DNA from: Leptolyngbya sp. ES-bin-22
GTDB lineage: Bacteria; Cyanobacteriota; Cyanobacteriia; Leptolyngbyales; Leptolyngbyaceae
Direction: 5' to 3'
Length of the DNA stretch: 40,086 bases
Assembly: GCA_014380065.1 (NCBI GenBank)
Contig: JACMKO010000341.1
Location: 1-40,086, forward strand
A program made the position numbers and the translations under genes. This document shows positions 1 to 9,474 of the stretch, piece after piece (within the stretch, counting starts at the first letter, position 1; each line of letters opens with the position of its first letter). The notes under the pieces were generated by a model that ran no database searches, was not told where the DNA came from, and was given only the letters and a program-made list of their open reading frames with translations.

Positions 1-467
1 GCCAATTCTGTGTAGCGTTTGTACTGCGTCTGCTACAGCTTCAAGTCTGCCTGCTTATGCAGCAAATCAGCTTCATAGCTTTTGAGCGTGGCTCTGGCAT
101 TGGCGCTGTTGGCGATCGCCGATTCCACCGTCGCAACAGCGCTACCCACCGTCGCCTCTTGCTTCCGGGGATCAATCAACAAAATGGGTGTGCCAGCAGC
201 GACGGTATCGCCCGCCTTCACCGAAATCTGCGTCACCTGCCCTTCCACACGCGGCTTCAGGCTGACCGATCGCCGCGATACCAGGTTTGCCACATAGTCA
301 GCGCTATCGTTCACGGTGGCTGATTCGATCGCGACAACTTTAACTTTTGTCGGCGGCGGCTTGTTCGCATTTGCTGCCTGTTCACCCTTGCTGCAAGACC
401 CCAGCAAGCTCAGCGCTAACGCTGAGAGAACGAGTTGCTTTGCCAGTAACGTTCCTTTCATTGCCAT
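1..467 (-). pseudogene. RND efflux periplasmic adaptor (membrane fusion protein, HlyD/AcrA-like), N-terminal part; frame broken by an in-frame TAG at 33-35 and truncated by the window edge
   Basis: Translation MAMKGTLLAKQLVLSALALSLLGSC (lipobox) ... VEGQVTQISVKAGDTVAAGTPILLIDPRKQEATV. Reading on through the TAG gives QTQYKRYTEL, which is the expected continuation of the family. Confidence 0.7.
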
Positions 468-845
468 GCTATGCCCAAATAATGATTGCATCCATCTCCC
501 AGGACTCCAGCCCAGATGCCAATGAGTGAACCGATCCGGTGATCTCATCAGCGTCACAGCCTTGTCAAAAACAAGGCTCTGGGCGATCCCACAATGCCGT
601 TTAGCGCGATGTCATCCATAACCAAGTCACAGGCTCAACCTCAGAGACTCCATCGCTACAGGGTTTCTAACGGTCGCGTGCTCACCATAGTGGGGGCTTA
701 GTCTTCACTCATCACACATCAGGCATACTTCAGGCAGAAAGCATGATCCCCAAGGGGGAAAATATACATAGAAAACGAAGCATAGGACAAATCATAGATA
801 AAATAGAAAAAAAACACAACGGTTTAGTATATCGGATTGATATAA

Positions 846-1406
846 ATGCTCGAATTAGCCGCTCTCGGTCTACTGCAACGCGAACCTTTGCACGGCTATC
901 GCCTCAAGCAACAGCTTGAACTCCTTATGAGTAGTTGCATCAGTGTCAATTACGGCACCATTTACCCCCTGCTCAAGCGTCTAGAAAAGCGAGAGGAGAT
1001 CGCTGTACTCACTGAGTCAGCGGGCGAGAGCGGTTCGCAGCGCAAAATTTACAGCATCACGCCCGAAGGTCAAAAGTTCTGGCGGCAACAGATGTTGGCA
1101 TATCCTCACGAAAGCTGGGTCAACGCTCGCTCTCGCTTCCTGATCAAATTTCTCTTTTTCAGCTATTTAGAATCAGCGGAGCGCATCAAACTACTCCAAT
1201 ACCGCCTGATGGTTTGCCAACTCCGCCTGGGAAACCGTGAAATGCAGCCACTTTCATCTGACCCTTACGACACAAGGCTTTGGGCGTATTGCGGCGCAGA
1301 CTTGCAGCGCGAAATCCAGTGGCTTGAGGAACAACTGTCGTACGAACAAACAGCACCGCCGCTTACAAAGACCACACCTCTGCAACTATTTTCGATCGGT
1401 GATTGA
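846..1406 (+). CDS. PadR-family transcriptional regulator
   Basis: MLELAALGLLQREPLHGYRLKQQLE...YGTIYPLLKRLE...KIYSITPEGQ is the PadR winged-helix signature; divergent from the efflux adaptor. Confidence 0.85.
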   Translation: MLELAALGLLQREPLHGYRLKQQLELLMSSCISVNYGTIYPLLKRLEKREEIAVLTESAGESGSQRKIYSITPEGQKFWRQQMLAYPHESWVNARSRFLIKFLFFSYLESAERIKLLQYRLMVCQLRLGNREMQPLSSDPYDTRLWAYCGADLQREIQWLEEQLSYEQTAPPLTKTTPLQLFSIGD

Positions 1407-1497
1407 GATTTCGATCGGTGATTGAGGCGATTTCTGAGCAGAATCCTGCTGTGCGCTGCTGATCTGGGGATGAGGGCACATCAGTTGGAAAATCGGC

Positions 1498-1722
1498 TCA
1501 AATTTCAGTTCGTAATGCCGTCAGCGTCCATTTCTTGTAGCGTTGGCGATTGAGGCAGCCGCGACTATAGGTGACTTCTTGCCCAGCACTAGAGGTAAAC
1601 TGTACGCACCATTCGCGCTGGCTATGCTGCCAGTAGCCGATCGCTGTCCCAGCCGACAGCACTCCCAGTCCAGCCGCAATGAGGATGAGCTTCTTTTTCA
1701 CGTTAGACGTTTTCATTGCCAC
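1498..1722 (-). CDS. small hypothetical protein with one N-terminal membrane segment
   Basis: ORF MAMKTSNVKKKLILIAAGLGVLSAGTAIGYW..., hydrophobic N-terminus; an overlapping opposite-strand ORF looks less protein-like. Confidence 0.5.
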   Translation of the reverse strand: MAMKTSNVKKKLILIAAGLGVLSAGTAIGYWQHSQREWCVQFTSSAGQEVTYSRGCLNRQRYKKWTLTALRTEI

Positions 1723-1808
1723 AGAGCACCCAGCTTTAACGACGGCTTTTACCCAATTTAAGCTAAAAAATTAGCAGCAAACCAATCCAGTGTTTCTTAG
1801 AGAATAGT

Positions 1809-2060
1809 ATGGCTCAAGCTTCTGGCTTTCCCTGGTATTTTGCGATCGACGATCGCCCCGTCAAAGTCGTCGCCACGCCCAATGGCGGCATGGATGTGCT
1901 GATTGCTAATCTGGCAACGGGAAAGCTTGAGCGCGACATGCAATACCTCGCCGATTGTTTTGAGCCAGGGAAGAATGTCCAGCGCCTTTCAGAAGCGGAG
2001 TTCAATACTCGTTTGGCAGCCTTAAAGGCATCGTTGCGCGATCGGCAAGCTGATGCCTGA
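1809..2060 (+). CDS. conserved hypothetical protein (83 aa)
   Basis: Well-composed ORF MAQASGFPWYFAIDDRPVKVVATPNGGMDV...; isolated with its own leader. Confidence 0.6.
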   Translation: MAQASGFPWYFAIDDRPVKVVATPNGGMDVLIANLATGKLERDMQYLADCFEPGKNVQRLSEAEFNTRLAALKASLRDRQADA

Positions 2061-2151
2061 AGGCGTGTGTTGGGTTTACAGCTCGATCACATCTGTAGCT
2101 AACGATAGAATCTAACTAGCGTATGAAAAAACTAGCGAACCTCTCTATCTC

Positions 2152-3024
2152 TTGTCTTACCCATCTGCTTATTTACTCCTTTCTCACGGTAGCCGCGATC
2201 TACGTCCTCAAGCGGCGATGGATGCACTCGCTGAACGCTTTGCTCAAAAAATCCGACACGCTGGCTTGGAGTCTCTAGCAACGGCTGGAATGGATGGCAC
2301 GATCGTCAAAGACTCTACCGCCGAAGATTCTGTATCGCCTCCTCCTCGTCCAAGCGTGACAACTGAGCGTGAGCAACCGCTAGTAAGCACCGCCTACCTA
2401 GAATGTCACCCGCTGCTTCTGCATCAACAAATTGAGCAGTTTAGTGACACGCTAATGTCATCCTTCGCCCTAGAAAGCCCTGGTAGTGCCAAGCCACGTA
2501 AACTCGCCATCCTGCCGCTTTTTTTGCTGCCCGGTGTACATGTGATGGAAGATATTCCACACGAGATCGCGTTGGCACAACAGGCATTAGGAGAGGCGAT
2601 CGAGCTTGACCTCCGTCCCGCGATCGGCTCTCATCCAGGGTTGCATCGGTTAGTAACCGAATGCATGGCAACGCAACCCGTCGAAGCGTGGATCTTGCTG
2701 GCTCACGGAAGCCGCCGCTCCAATGCTCATAAACCTGTAGAAGATCTGGCAGAGCGCTTAGGTGCGATGTTCGCTTATTGGTCTGTACCGCCTAGTCTTG
2801 AGTCCCGTTTGCTAGAACTGTCACAGCTTGGCATTCGGAGCGTTGGCATTCTGCCTTACTTCCTGTTTGCAGGCGGGATTACCGACGCGATCGCCCAAAC
2901 CGTCGAAACCTTTGCCCAGCAATTCCCCACACTCAAACTACACCTCGCACCCCCACTCTCAGCAAGTTCAGAACTAACAGATCTACTGGTAGATTTGGCA
3001 CAGGATGAAGGTGACGGTCAGTAG
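2152..3024 (+). CDS. sirB: sirohydrochlorin chelatase, CbiX/SirB type with two CbiX-like repeats
   Basis: Two HGSR motifs (LLLSHGSRDLRP and ILLAHGSRRSNAHKPVEDLAERL) and VHVMEDIPHEI; TTG start as given; directly upstream of cobA. Confidence 0.8.
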   Translation: MSYPSAYLLLSHGSRDLRPQAAMDALAERFAQKIRHAGLESLATAGMDGTIVKDSTAEDSVSPPPRPSVTTEREQPLVSTAYLECHPLLLHQQIEQFSDTLMSSFALESPGSAKPRKLAILPLFLLPGVHVMEDIPHEIALAQQALGEAIELDLRPAIGSHPGLHRLVTECMATQPVEAWILLAHGSRRSNAHKPVEDLAERLGAMFAYWSVPPSLESRLLELSQLGIRSVGILPYFLFAGGITDAIAQTVETFAQQFPTLKLHLAPPLSASSELTDLLVDLAQDEGDGQ

Positions 3025-3088
3025 ACAGTAGTCAAAATTAACTCAAAATCGTCTTTACACCTCATGCCGCTCCCCTCACTCCTTCCCT

Positions 3089-3874
3089 ATGCAATACACA
3101 GGCAAAGTCTATCTAGTCGGCGCGGGTCCTGGCGATCCAGGGTTGATGACGCTGAAGGGTAAGACGCTGCTGGAATGCGCCGATGTTGTGGTTTACGATG
3201 CGCTGGTGAGTCCGCAAGTACTGGCGATGATTACTCCAGGGGCAGAGCAAATTAATGCGGGTAAGCGTCGGGGCAAGCACTCGCTGATGCAGACGGACAT
3301 TACGCAACTGCTGGTGGAGAAGGCGAGAGAGGCAGCGATCGTAGTGCGGCTGAAAGGCGGCGATCCCTTTATGTTTGGGCGCGGCGGTGAGGAGATGGAA
3401 GATCTGGTAAAGGCGGGCATTGCAGTAGAAGTGGTGCCAGGTATTACGTCAGGCATTGCGGCTCCGGCGTATGCTGGCATTCCACTGACGCACCGTTCGT
3501 ATAGTTCTTCAGTGACCTTTGTTACCGGGCATGAGGGCGCGGGAAAATATCGTCCGGCAGTGAACTGGCAAGCGATCGCGCAAGGCTCCGAAACGATCGT
3601 CGTTTACATGGGCATTCACAACCTGCCGTACATTACCGAACAGCTTCAGCTTGCGGGATTAAGCGCGCATACACTGGTTGCGCTCGTGCGTTGGGGCACA
3701 CGACCCGAACAGGAAGCGTTGATCGGGTCATTAGGGACGATCGTGCAGCAGGTAGAAGCCACAAACTTTGAAGCTCCCGCGATCGCGGTGATTGGTCCGG
3801 TCGTCAACCTGCACGATCTTCTATCGGGTTGCCGTCCTGCGTCGATCGCATCCGAAAACTACTCCGGCAAATAA
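3089..3874 (+). CDS. cobA: uroporphyrinogen-III C-methyltransferase
   Basis: GKVYLVGAGPGDPGLMTLKG...VVRLKGGDPFMFGRGGEE...VVPGITSGIAAPAYAGIPLTHR, canonical SUMT motifs. Confidence 0.95.
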   Translation: MQYTGKVYLVGAGPGDPGLMTLKGKTLLECADVVVYDALVSPQVLAMITPGAEQINAGKRRGKHSLMQTDITQLLVEKAREAAIVVRLKGGDPFMFGRGGEEMEDLVKAGIAVEVVPGITSGIAAPAYAGIPLTHRSYSSSVTFVTGHEGAGKYRPAVNWQAIAQGSETIVVYMGIHNLPYITEQLQLAGLSAHTLVALVRWGTRPEQEALIGSLGTIVQQVEATNFEAPAIAVIGPVVNLHDLLSGCRPASIASENYSGK

Positions 3875-4323
3875 TCCTCATTTAGCGTCTGTTCTGAAGT
3901 AAAAGGTGAGTCGGGAGGGAACGTTTCGATCGGCAACCCTGTTTCCGCCGCAGCAAGTTTTCGTGCTTGCTGATAACTCTTGTTAAACGTTTGCGCGAAG
4001 TGAGATCTGAGGCTAGGGCTATCGCCAAAGTCTTTAGACAGACGGCTACGGTGTTCTAAAAGCGTGAAGCGCCAGCTATTAGAACGTCTTTTGGGTTGAT
4101 ATTGATACTTCAGCAGGTGCATCAAAACGACTTCAAGGTTGCTTTCAACCGCTTGTTTTGCACTTCGGCTCATGCCCTCAATTTCTTCCAGAAGATTTTC
4201 AATGTCCAGCTTGGCTAACTCGCCGTTACGTAACAGTCTTGCTGTTTCTTCTAGCCAAAGGTAGAAGTCATGATCGTAAAGCTGAGCGGCAGGAACAGAC
4301 GTTTGTGGATGCTGAATAGTCAT
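3859..4323 (-). CDS. DUF29-family protein
   Basis: LYDHDFYLWLEETARLLRNGELAKLDIENLLEEIEGMSRSAKQAVESNLEVVLMHLLKYQYQP matches the cyanobacterial DUF29 pattern. Confidence 0.85.
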   Translation of the reverse strand: MTIQHPQTSVPAAQLYDHDFYLWLEETARLLRNGELAKLDIENLLEEIEGMSRSAKQAVESNLEVVLMHLLKYQYQPKRRSNSWRFTLLEHRSRLSKDFGDSPSLRSHFAQTFNKSYQQARKLAAAETGLPIETFPPDSPFTSEQTLNEDYLPE

Positions 4324-4518
4324 CGCAATTACCTAGCATTGGTAAATAACGTTGTTCGCAGTCTAACATGAGCCGTTTTAGGGCTGTTGGCGGATGCGTT
4401 AGGGTTAGAGTAGGCGATCGCCGCAACCGTTTCAGCACATGAGCAGCAGCAAAGCTCAAATCATGTCGGTCTGCTGATTGAAACAATCAAAATTAATCGT
4501 TCCAAGTAAGGTTAGCCA

Positions 4519-5484
4519 TTGTCCTCACACATTGAATTACAGATTGAAGCGTTAAGTGCTGCTGAGGGGCTACACGAACGTCTCGATCGATACCTTTCTG
4601 AAGCACTGCCTGCTATCTCGCGATCGCGGGCTCAGAAGCTCGTTGAACAAGGGCAGGTAGAGGTGAATGGACAGATTTGCACCTCTAAGAAACTGATGGT
4701 ACAGGTGGGCGATCGCATTCACATCACCATTCCTGATGCCAAACCGCTCGCTCTTCAGGCAGAAGCGATTCCCCTGGAGATCCTCTACGAAGATGATCAT
4801 CTACTGATCATCAACAAGCCAGTGGGATTGGTGGTACATCCGGCTCCAGGGCATGAAGGCGGTACGCTGGTCAATGCGCTGCTGGCACACTGCGACAAGC
4901 TAGCGGGTATTGGCGGCGTACAGCGTCCGGGGATTGTACATCGGTTGGACAAGGACACCAGCGGCGCGATCGCGGTTGCTAAGACCGATCAGGCGCACCA
5001 GCATTTACAAGCACAACTGAAGGCAAAAACAGCGCGACGAGATTATCTGGCAGTCATTTACGGTGCGCCTGCTGCTGTCAGTGGCACGATCGACCTGCCG
5101 ATTGGTCGCCATTTAATCGATCGCAAAAAGATGGCAATCATCCCTGAAGAGAAAGGCGGTCGCCGTGCTGTGACCCATTGGCAAGTCAGAGAGCGGATGG
5201 GTAACTACACCTTGATACAGTTTGCGCTTGAAACTGGACGGACACACCAAATTCGCGTGCACAGTGCCAGGATGGGGCATCCGATCGTGGGTGATACGGT
5301 CTATGGTGCCGGACGAGCGATCGGGGTCAAGCTGACGGGGCAAGCACTTCACGCCTGGCGACTACAGTTGGAGCATCCCGTGTTGGGCACGACGATCGCC
5401 GTCATTGCACCCATACCCGCAACCTTCACAACTCTGGTTGAAACGTTGCGCCGACGCAATGCTGCAACAATTTCAAGAACTTGA
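4519..5484 (+). CDS. rluD: RluA/RluD-family 23S rRNA pseudouridine synthase with S4 domain
   Basis: RLDRYLSEALPAISRSRAQKLVEQGQVEVNG (S4), GIVHRLDKDTSGAIAVAKT (catalytic), GRTHQIRVHSARMGHPIVGDTVYG. Confidence 0.9.
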   Translation: MSSHIELQIEALSAAEGLHERLDRYLSEALPAISRSRAQKLVEQGQVEVNGQICTSKKLMVQVGDRIHITIPDAKPLALQAEAIPLEILYEDDHLLIINKPVGLVVHPAPGHEGGTLVNALLAHCDKLAGIGGVQRPGIVHRLDKDTSGAIAVAKTDQAHQHLQAQLKAKTARRDYLAVIYGAPAAVSGTIDLPIGRHLIDRKKMAIIPEEKGGRRAVTHWQVRERMGNYTLIQFALETGRTHQIRVHSARMGHPIVGDTVYGAGRAIGVKLTGQALHAWRLQLEHPVLGTTIAVIAPIPATFTTLVETLRRRNAATISRT

Positions 5485-5672
5485 GGCGATACGATCGTTA
5501 CAAAAAGATACAAACAAAGCGTTTCGCGGTTGCATCTGCCCTTGAGTCGCTGAGAAGCAAAAGTATCGAATGTGTCCGGCTTTGCAGCAAACCTTAAAAA
5601 AGCCTAATGACTATTTCAGCGAAGATACGCGTAAACATCTCTGGCTAAATGTAACGAAATATTTCCAAAATC

Positions 5673-5748
5673 GTTGCAGGTGAAGCGCTGAAACTCCTCC
5701 TTGGCAATGGTTTGATTGCCATCTGCTCGGCGCTTCAGAACTCGCAAC
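5673..5748 (+). other. nested stem-loop (possible structured leader RNA) upstream of cpcB
   Basis: Outer arms gttgc/gcaac (5673-5677, 5744-5748), middle 8-bp TGAAGCGC/GCGCTTCA (5681-5688, 5730-5737), inner TGGCAAT/ATTGCCA (5702-5708, 5715-5721). Confidence 0.45.
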
Positions 5749-6049
5749 AACTTGTAATAAGTAATGTACCCAGTAGCATTGTATAAAGGGAACCTGAAGG
5801 GTTAAACACCAGGCAACGCATAACTAAAGCACTGATTTATCGAGTTTTCGAGTCTCTCATACAAATATGAAATTTTCTCAGATTTCTTTAATGTTTGCTT
5901 TCCTACTCACTGGGGTAAGCAGCATTGTGAGCGACTGGAGTTGATGTTTTGCCACTGGTTTGTTTATGCCCCTTCAGACTGTCTCTTCAGCTAGCTGACC
6001 CAACTGGATCGCCAGCTACATCGAAATCGAACTCAACCAAGTTACTTAG

Positions 6050-6580
<531 letters not shown>

Positions 6581-6682
6581 TTCCTCTGATACGTGTGCTG
6601 GTGCTGTTACAGCATCTTCACTCACGGTTACATACTTCTTTCCGATTCTTTGCAAGACACATCAAAGGGAGATACCTAAATC

Positions 6683-7171
6683 ATGAAGACCCCGATTACT
6701 GAAGCGATCGCTGCTGCTGATACCCAAGGTCGTTTCCTTGGCAACACCGAATTACAAGCTGTTAACGGTCGCTTTGAGCGCGCTGCTGCCAGCTTGGAAG
6801 CCGCACGTGCGTTGACCAACAACGCTCAGAAGCTCATTGACGGTGCTGCTAATGCGGTGTACCAAAAGTTCCCATACACCACCCAAACTCAGGGCGCTAA
6901 CTTTGCTGCGGATTCCCGTGGTAAGTCCAAGTGTGCTCGTGACATCGGCTACTACCTGCGGATGGTGACCTACAGCCTCGTTGCTGGTGGCACCGGACCG
7001 ATGGATGAGTACCTGATTGCTGGTTTGGATGAAATCAACCGCACCTTCGACCTGTCTCCTAGCTGGTACGTGGAAGCTCTGAAGAGCATCAAAGCGAACC
7101 ACGGTCTGTCTGGTCAAGCAGCCAACGAAGCCAACACCTACATCGACTACGCGATCAACGCTCTCAGCTAG
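6683..7171 (+). CDS. cpcA: phycocyanin alpha subunit
   Basis: [45 protein letters not shown]...[36 protein letters not shown]. Confidence 0.97.
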   Translation: MKTPITEAIAAADTQGRFLGNTELQAVNGRFERAAASLEAARALTNNAQKLIDGAANAVYQKFPYTTQTQGANFAADSRGKSKCARDIGYYLRMVTYSLVAGGTGPMDEYLIAGLDEINRTFDLSPSWYVEALKSIKANHGLSGQAANEANTYIDYAINALS

Positions 7172-7182
7172 TTGACCGTGTC

Positions 7183-7241
7183 GCCCGGAAAGGTATGCAA
7201 GTGCTGGCAGTAATGGCTAGTGAATGTTTACCTTTCCGGGC
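7183..7241 (+). terminator. intercistronic stem-loop downstream of cpcA (attenuator/processing hairpin)
   Basis: 13-bp perfect inverted repeat GCCCGGAAAGGTA (7183-7195) / TACCTTTCCGGGC (7229-7241), followed by ATTCCTTTTTT. Confidence 0.75.
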
Positions 7242-7310
7242 ATTCCTTTTTTGGGGCTATGGTACGGCGTTTTTCGTGAACACTTTTAAAGATGTTATGG
7301 GGAATGGGCT

Positions 7311-8150
7311 ATGGCAGGCTTAATTGCAGCGGATCGTTTGGGGATTCGAGCCTTTGAGGAATCAGGGCAGGTGGAACTCCGCGCTAACCGGACGGAAGCG
7401 GATACGCAAGGGGTGATCTGGGCAGCTTATCGTCAGGTGCTTGGGAACGATCATTTGATGGCAAGTGAACGGTTGACCAGCGCTGAGTCGCTTTTGCGTC
7501 AAGGGCAATTGACGGTACGAGATTTTATTCGCTCGATCGCGCTTTCAGAACTGTATCAACGCAAATTTTTTCAATCCAACTCTCAAACTCGCTTCATTGA
7601 GTTGAACTATAAGCATTTATTGGGTCGTGTTCCCTACGACGAAGCTGAGATCAGCGATCACGTTGACCTCTACAACACACGGGGATACGAAGCTGAAATT
7701 AATTCTTATCTCGACTCGGCTGAATATCAGGCAAATTTTGGCGACTCCGTGGTGCCCTACTATCGGGGGTTTGAATTTTATACAGGTGCTAGAACCGTAG
7801 GGTTTAATCGCATGTTTCGGCTGTATCGCGGCTATGCCAACAGCGATCGTGCTCAGTACGGCAACACTCGCGCCCGTCTCACACAGGAATTGGCAAAGAA
7901 TCTGCCGGGTCCAATCAATCCGCCCTCTAGCGTTCGTCTTTCGTCTACGAACGAGTCGAGCCTGGTTGGTGCGGCTGGTGGCGATCGACAGCAGCTTTAT
8001 CGAGTGCGCGTGGTGCAGGGCGCTTCTGCACGTGCCCCTCAAGTGCGCTTGAGCAACACAGAGTTTCTCGTCCCTTACGAGCAGCTTTCGACCAAATTGC
8101 AGCAGATTAGCCGTACGGGTGGCAAGATTGCCAGCATTACACCTGCTTAA
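7311..8150 (+). CDS. cpcC: phycobilisome rod linker polypeptide (CpcC type, linker domain plus C-terminal CpcD-like domain)
   Basis: [58 protein letters not shown] linker core; C-terminal [27 protein letters not shown]. Confidence 0.93.
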   Translation: MAGLIAADRLGIRAFEESGQVELRANRTEADTQGVIWAAYRQVLGNDHLMASERLTSAESLLRQGQLTVRDFIRSIALSELYQRKFFQSNSQTRFIELNYKHLLGRVPYDEAEISDHVDLYNTRGYEAEINSYLDSAEYQANFGDSVVPYYRGFEFYTGARTVGFNRMFRLYRGYANSDRAQYGNTRARLTQELAKNLPGPINPPSSVRLSSTNESSLVGAAGGDRQQLYRVRVVQGASARAPQVRLSNTEFLVPYEQLSTKLQQISRTGGKIASITPA

Positions 8151-8231
8151 ATCGCGAGAAGTTGCTAATGGTTGGCGAACGACTGACTAATCATTGGCAA
8201 CCAACAACTTTAACAACAAGGAGCACTCCAC

Positions 8232-9092
8232 GTGGCAATTACCACAGCAGCATCCCGTTTAGGGACATCCGCTTTTAGTGACACCAATCGCATTGAACTA
8301 CGTCAACATGCGTCCAGAGAAGAGATTGCAAACGTCATTCGTGCCGTCTATCGCCAGCTCTTGGGCAATGACTACCTCATGGCATCGGAACGTCTGACCA
8401 GCGCTGAATCGCTTTTACGCGATGGCAGTCTCTCGGTGCGCGAGTTTGTCCGTGCGGTTGCTAAATCAGAGCTGTATAAGTCCAAATTTTTCTATAACAG
8501 CTTTCTAACGCGGCTAATTGAGCTGAACTACAAGCATCTGCTGGGTCGCGCTCCCTATGATGAGTCGGAAGTGATTGCTCATCTGGATCTCTATCAAGCG
8601 AAGGGCTATGACGTTGAAATCGATTCCTACATCGATTCGGCAGAATACCAAGAAAACTTTGGCGAAAACGTCGTTCCTTACTACCGTGGGTTTCAGTTTC
8701 ACACGGGAGCCAGAACGGTTGGTTTTACAAACCTCTTCAAGCTCTACCGGGGTTATGCCAATAGCGATCGTGCTCAAGCTGGTAGCAACTCGTCGCGTCT
8801 CGCGCGCAATCTGGCACGCAACAGCGCGTCTACCATTTTAGGACCATCTGGCAACAGCGGTTGGTCGCACTACAGCGCGTCAGATGATGTGGCACCGAAT
8901 AAGTGTCTGGGTGGTTCCTTTGGCGAAAGCGGTCGCGTCTATCGGATTGAAGTCGCTGGAGTGCGCGGTTCTGGCTATCCCAGTGTCCGTCGCAGCAGCA
9001 CTGCCTTCCTCGTGCCCTATGAACAGCTTTCAAGCAAAATGCAGCAGATTCAGCGCACGGGTGCGCGGATTGTCAGCATTAACCCAGCGTAG
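8232..9092 (+). CDS. cpcC: second phycobilisome rod linker polypeptide (CpcC type)
   Basis: Same domain layout as the upstream gene: [59 protein letters not shown]-terminal CpcD-like domain. Confidence 0.93.
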   Translation: MAITTAASRLGTSAFSDTNRIELRQHASREEIANVIRAVYRQLLGNDYLMASERLTSAESLLRDGSLSVREFVRAVAKSELYKSKFFYNSFLTRLIELNYKHLLGRAPYDESEVIAHLDLYQAKGYDVEIDSYIDSAEYQENFGENVVPYYRGFQFHTGARTVGFTNLFKLYRGYANSDRAQAGSNSSRLARNLARNSASTILGPSGNSGWSHYSASDDVAPNKCLGGSFGESGRVYRIEVAGVRGSGYPSVRRSSTAFLVPYEQLSSKMQQIQRTGARIVSINPA

Positions 9093-9106
9093 ATACAGTT
9101 CTAAGT

Positions 9107-9165
9107 GATGAGTTTTGAGTTGCAAATTTCGTCCGCACTCAAAACTCAACATTCAAAATTCAAAA
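9107..9165. repeat. heptanucleotide repeat locus with perfect inverted arms, cpcC-cpcD spacer
   Basis: GAGTTTTGAGT (9110-9120) / ACTCAAAACTC (9137-9147), then CTCAACATTCAAAATTCAAAA in 7-bp register. Confidence 0.85.
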
Positions 9166-9187
9166 ACCCATTAGGAGATACGACACG

Positions 9188-9463
9188 ATGTTTGGTCAAA
9201 CCACGAGCGGTAGTGCAGCAAACTCTCTGTCTGGTAGCCGCGTGTTCCGTTATGAAGTCGTGGGGCTAAAGCAAAACGACGAAGCGGATAAACAAAGCTA
9301 CCCCATTCGTCAGAGCGGCAGCGTCTTTATGACCGTGCCTTACAGCCGCATGAATGAAGAAATGCAGCGAATCACGCGACTGGGCGGCAAGATCGTCAGC
9401 ATTCAGCCACTGACCGTTGATGCTCCTGTCCATGCCGAAAAGGCTACGAAGTCAAAGTCCTAA
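9188..9463 (+). CDS. cpcD: phycobilisome rod-capping linker
   Basis: [61 protein letters not shown]. Confidence 0.95.
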   Translation: MFGQTTSGSAANSLSGSRVFRYEVVGLKQNDEADKQSYPIRQSGSVFMTVPYSRMNEEMQRITRLGGKIVSIQPLTVDAPVHAEKATKSKS

Positions 9464-9474
9464 GTGGTCGCCTC

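Noticed and set aside
4268-4486. 72-aa ORF upstream of the DUF29 gene
   Set aside because: Overlaps the DUF29 start in another frame and looks like random translation of the spacer.
5763-5792. TATAAA at about 5786 as the cpcB promoter -10
   Set aside because: No convincing -35 at standard spacing; needs TSS data.
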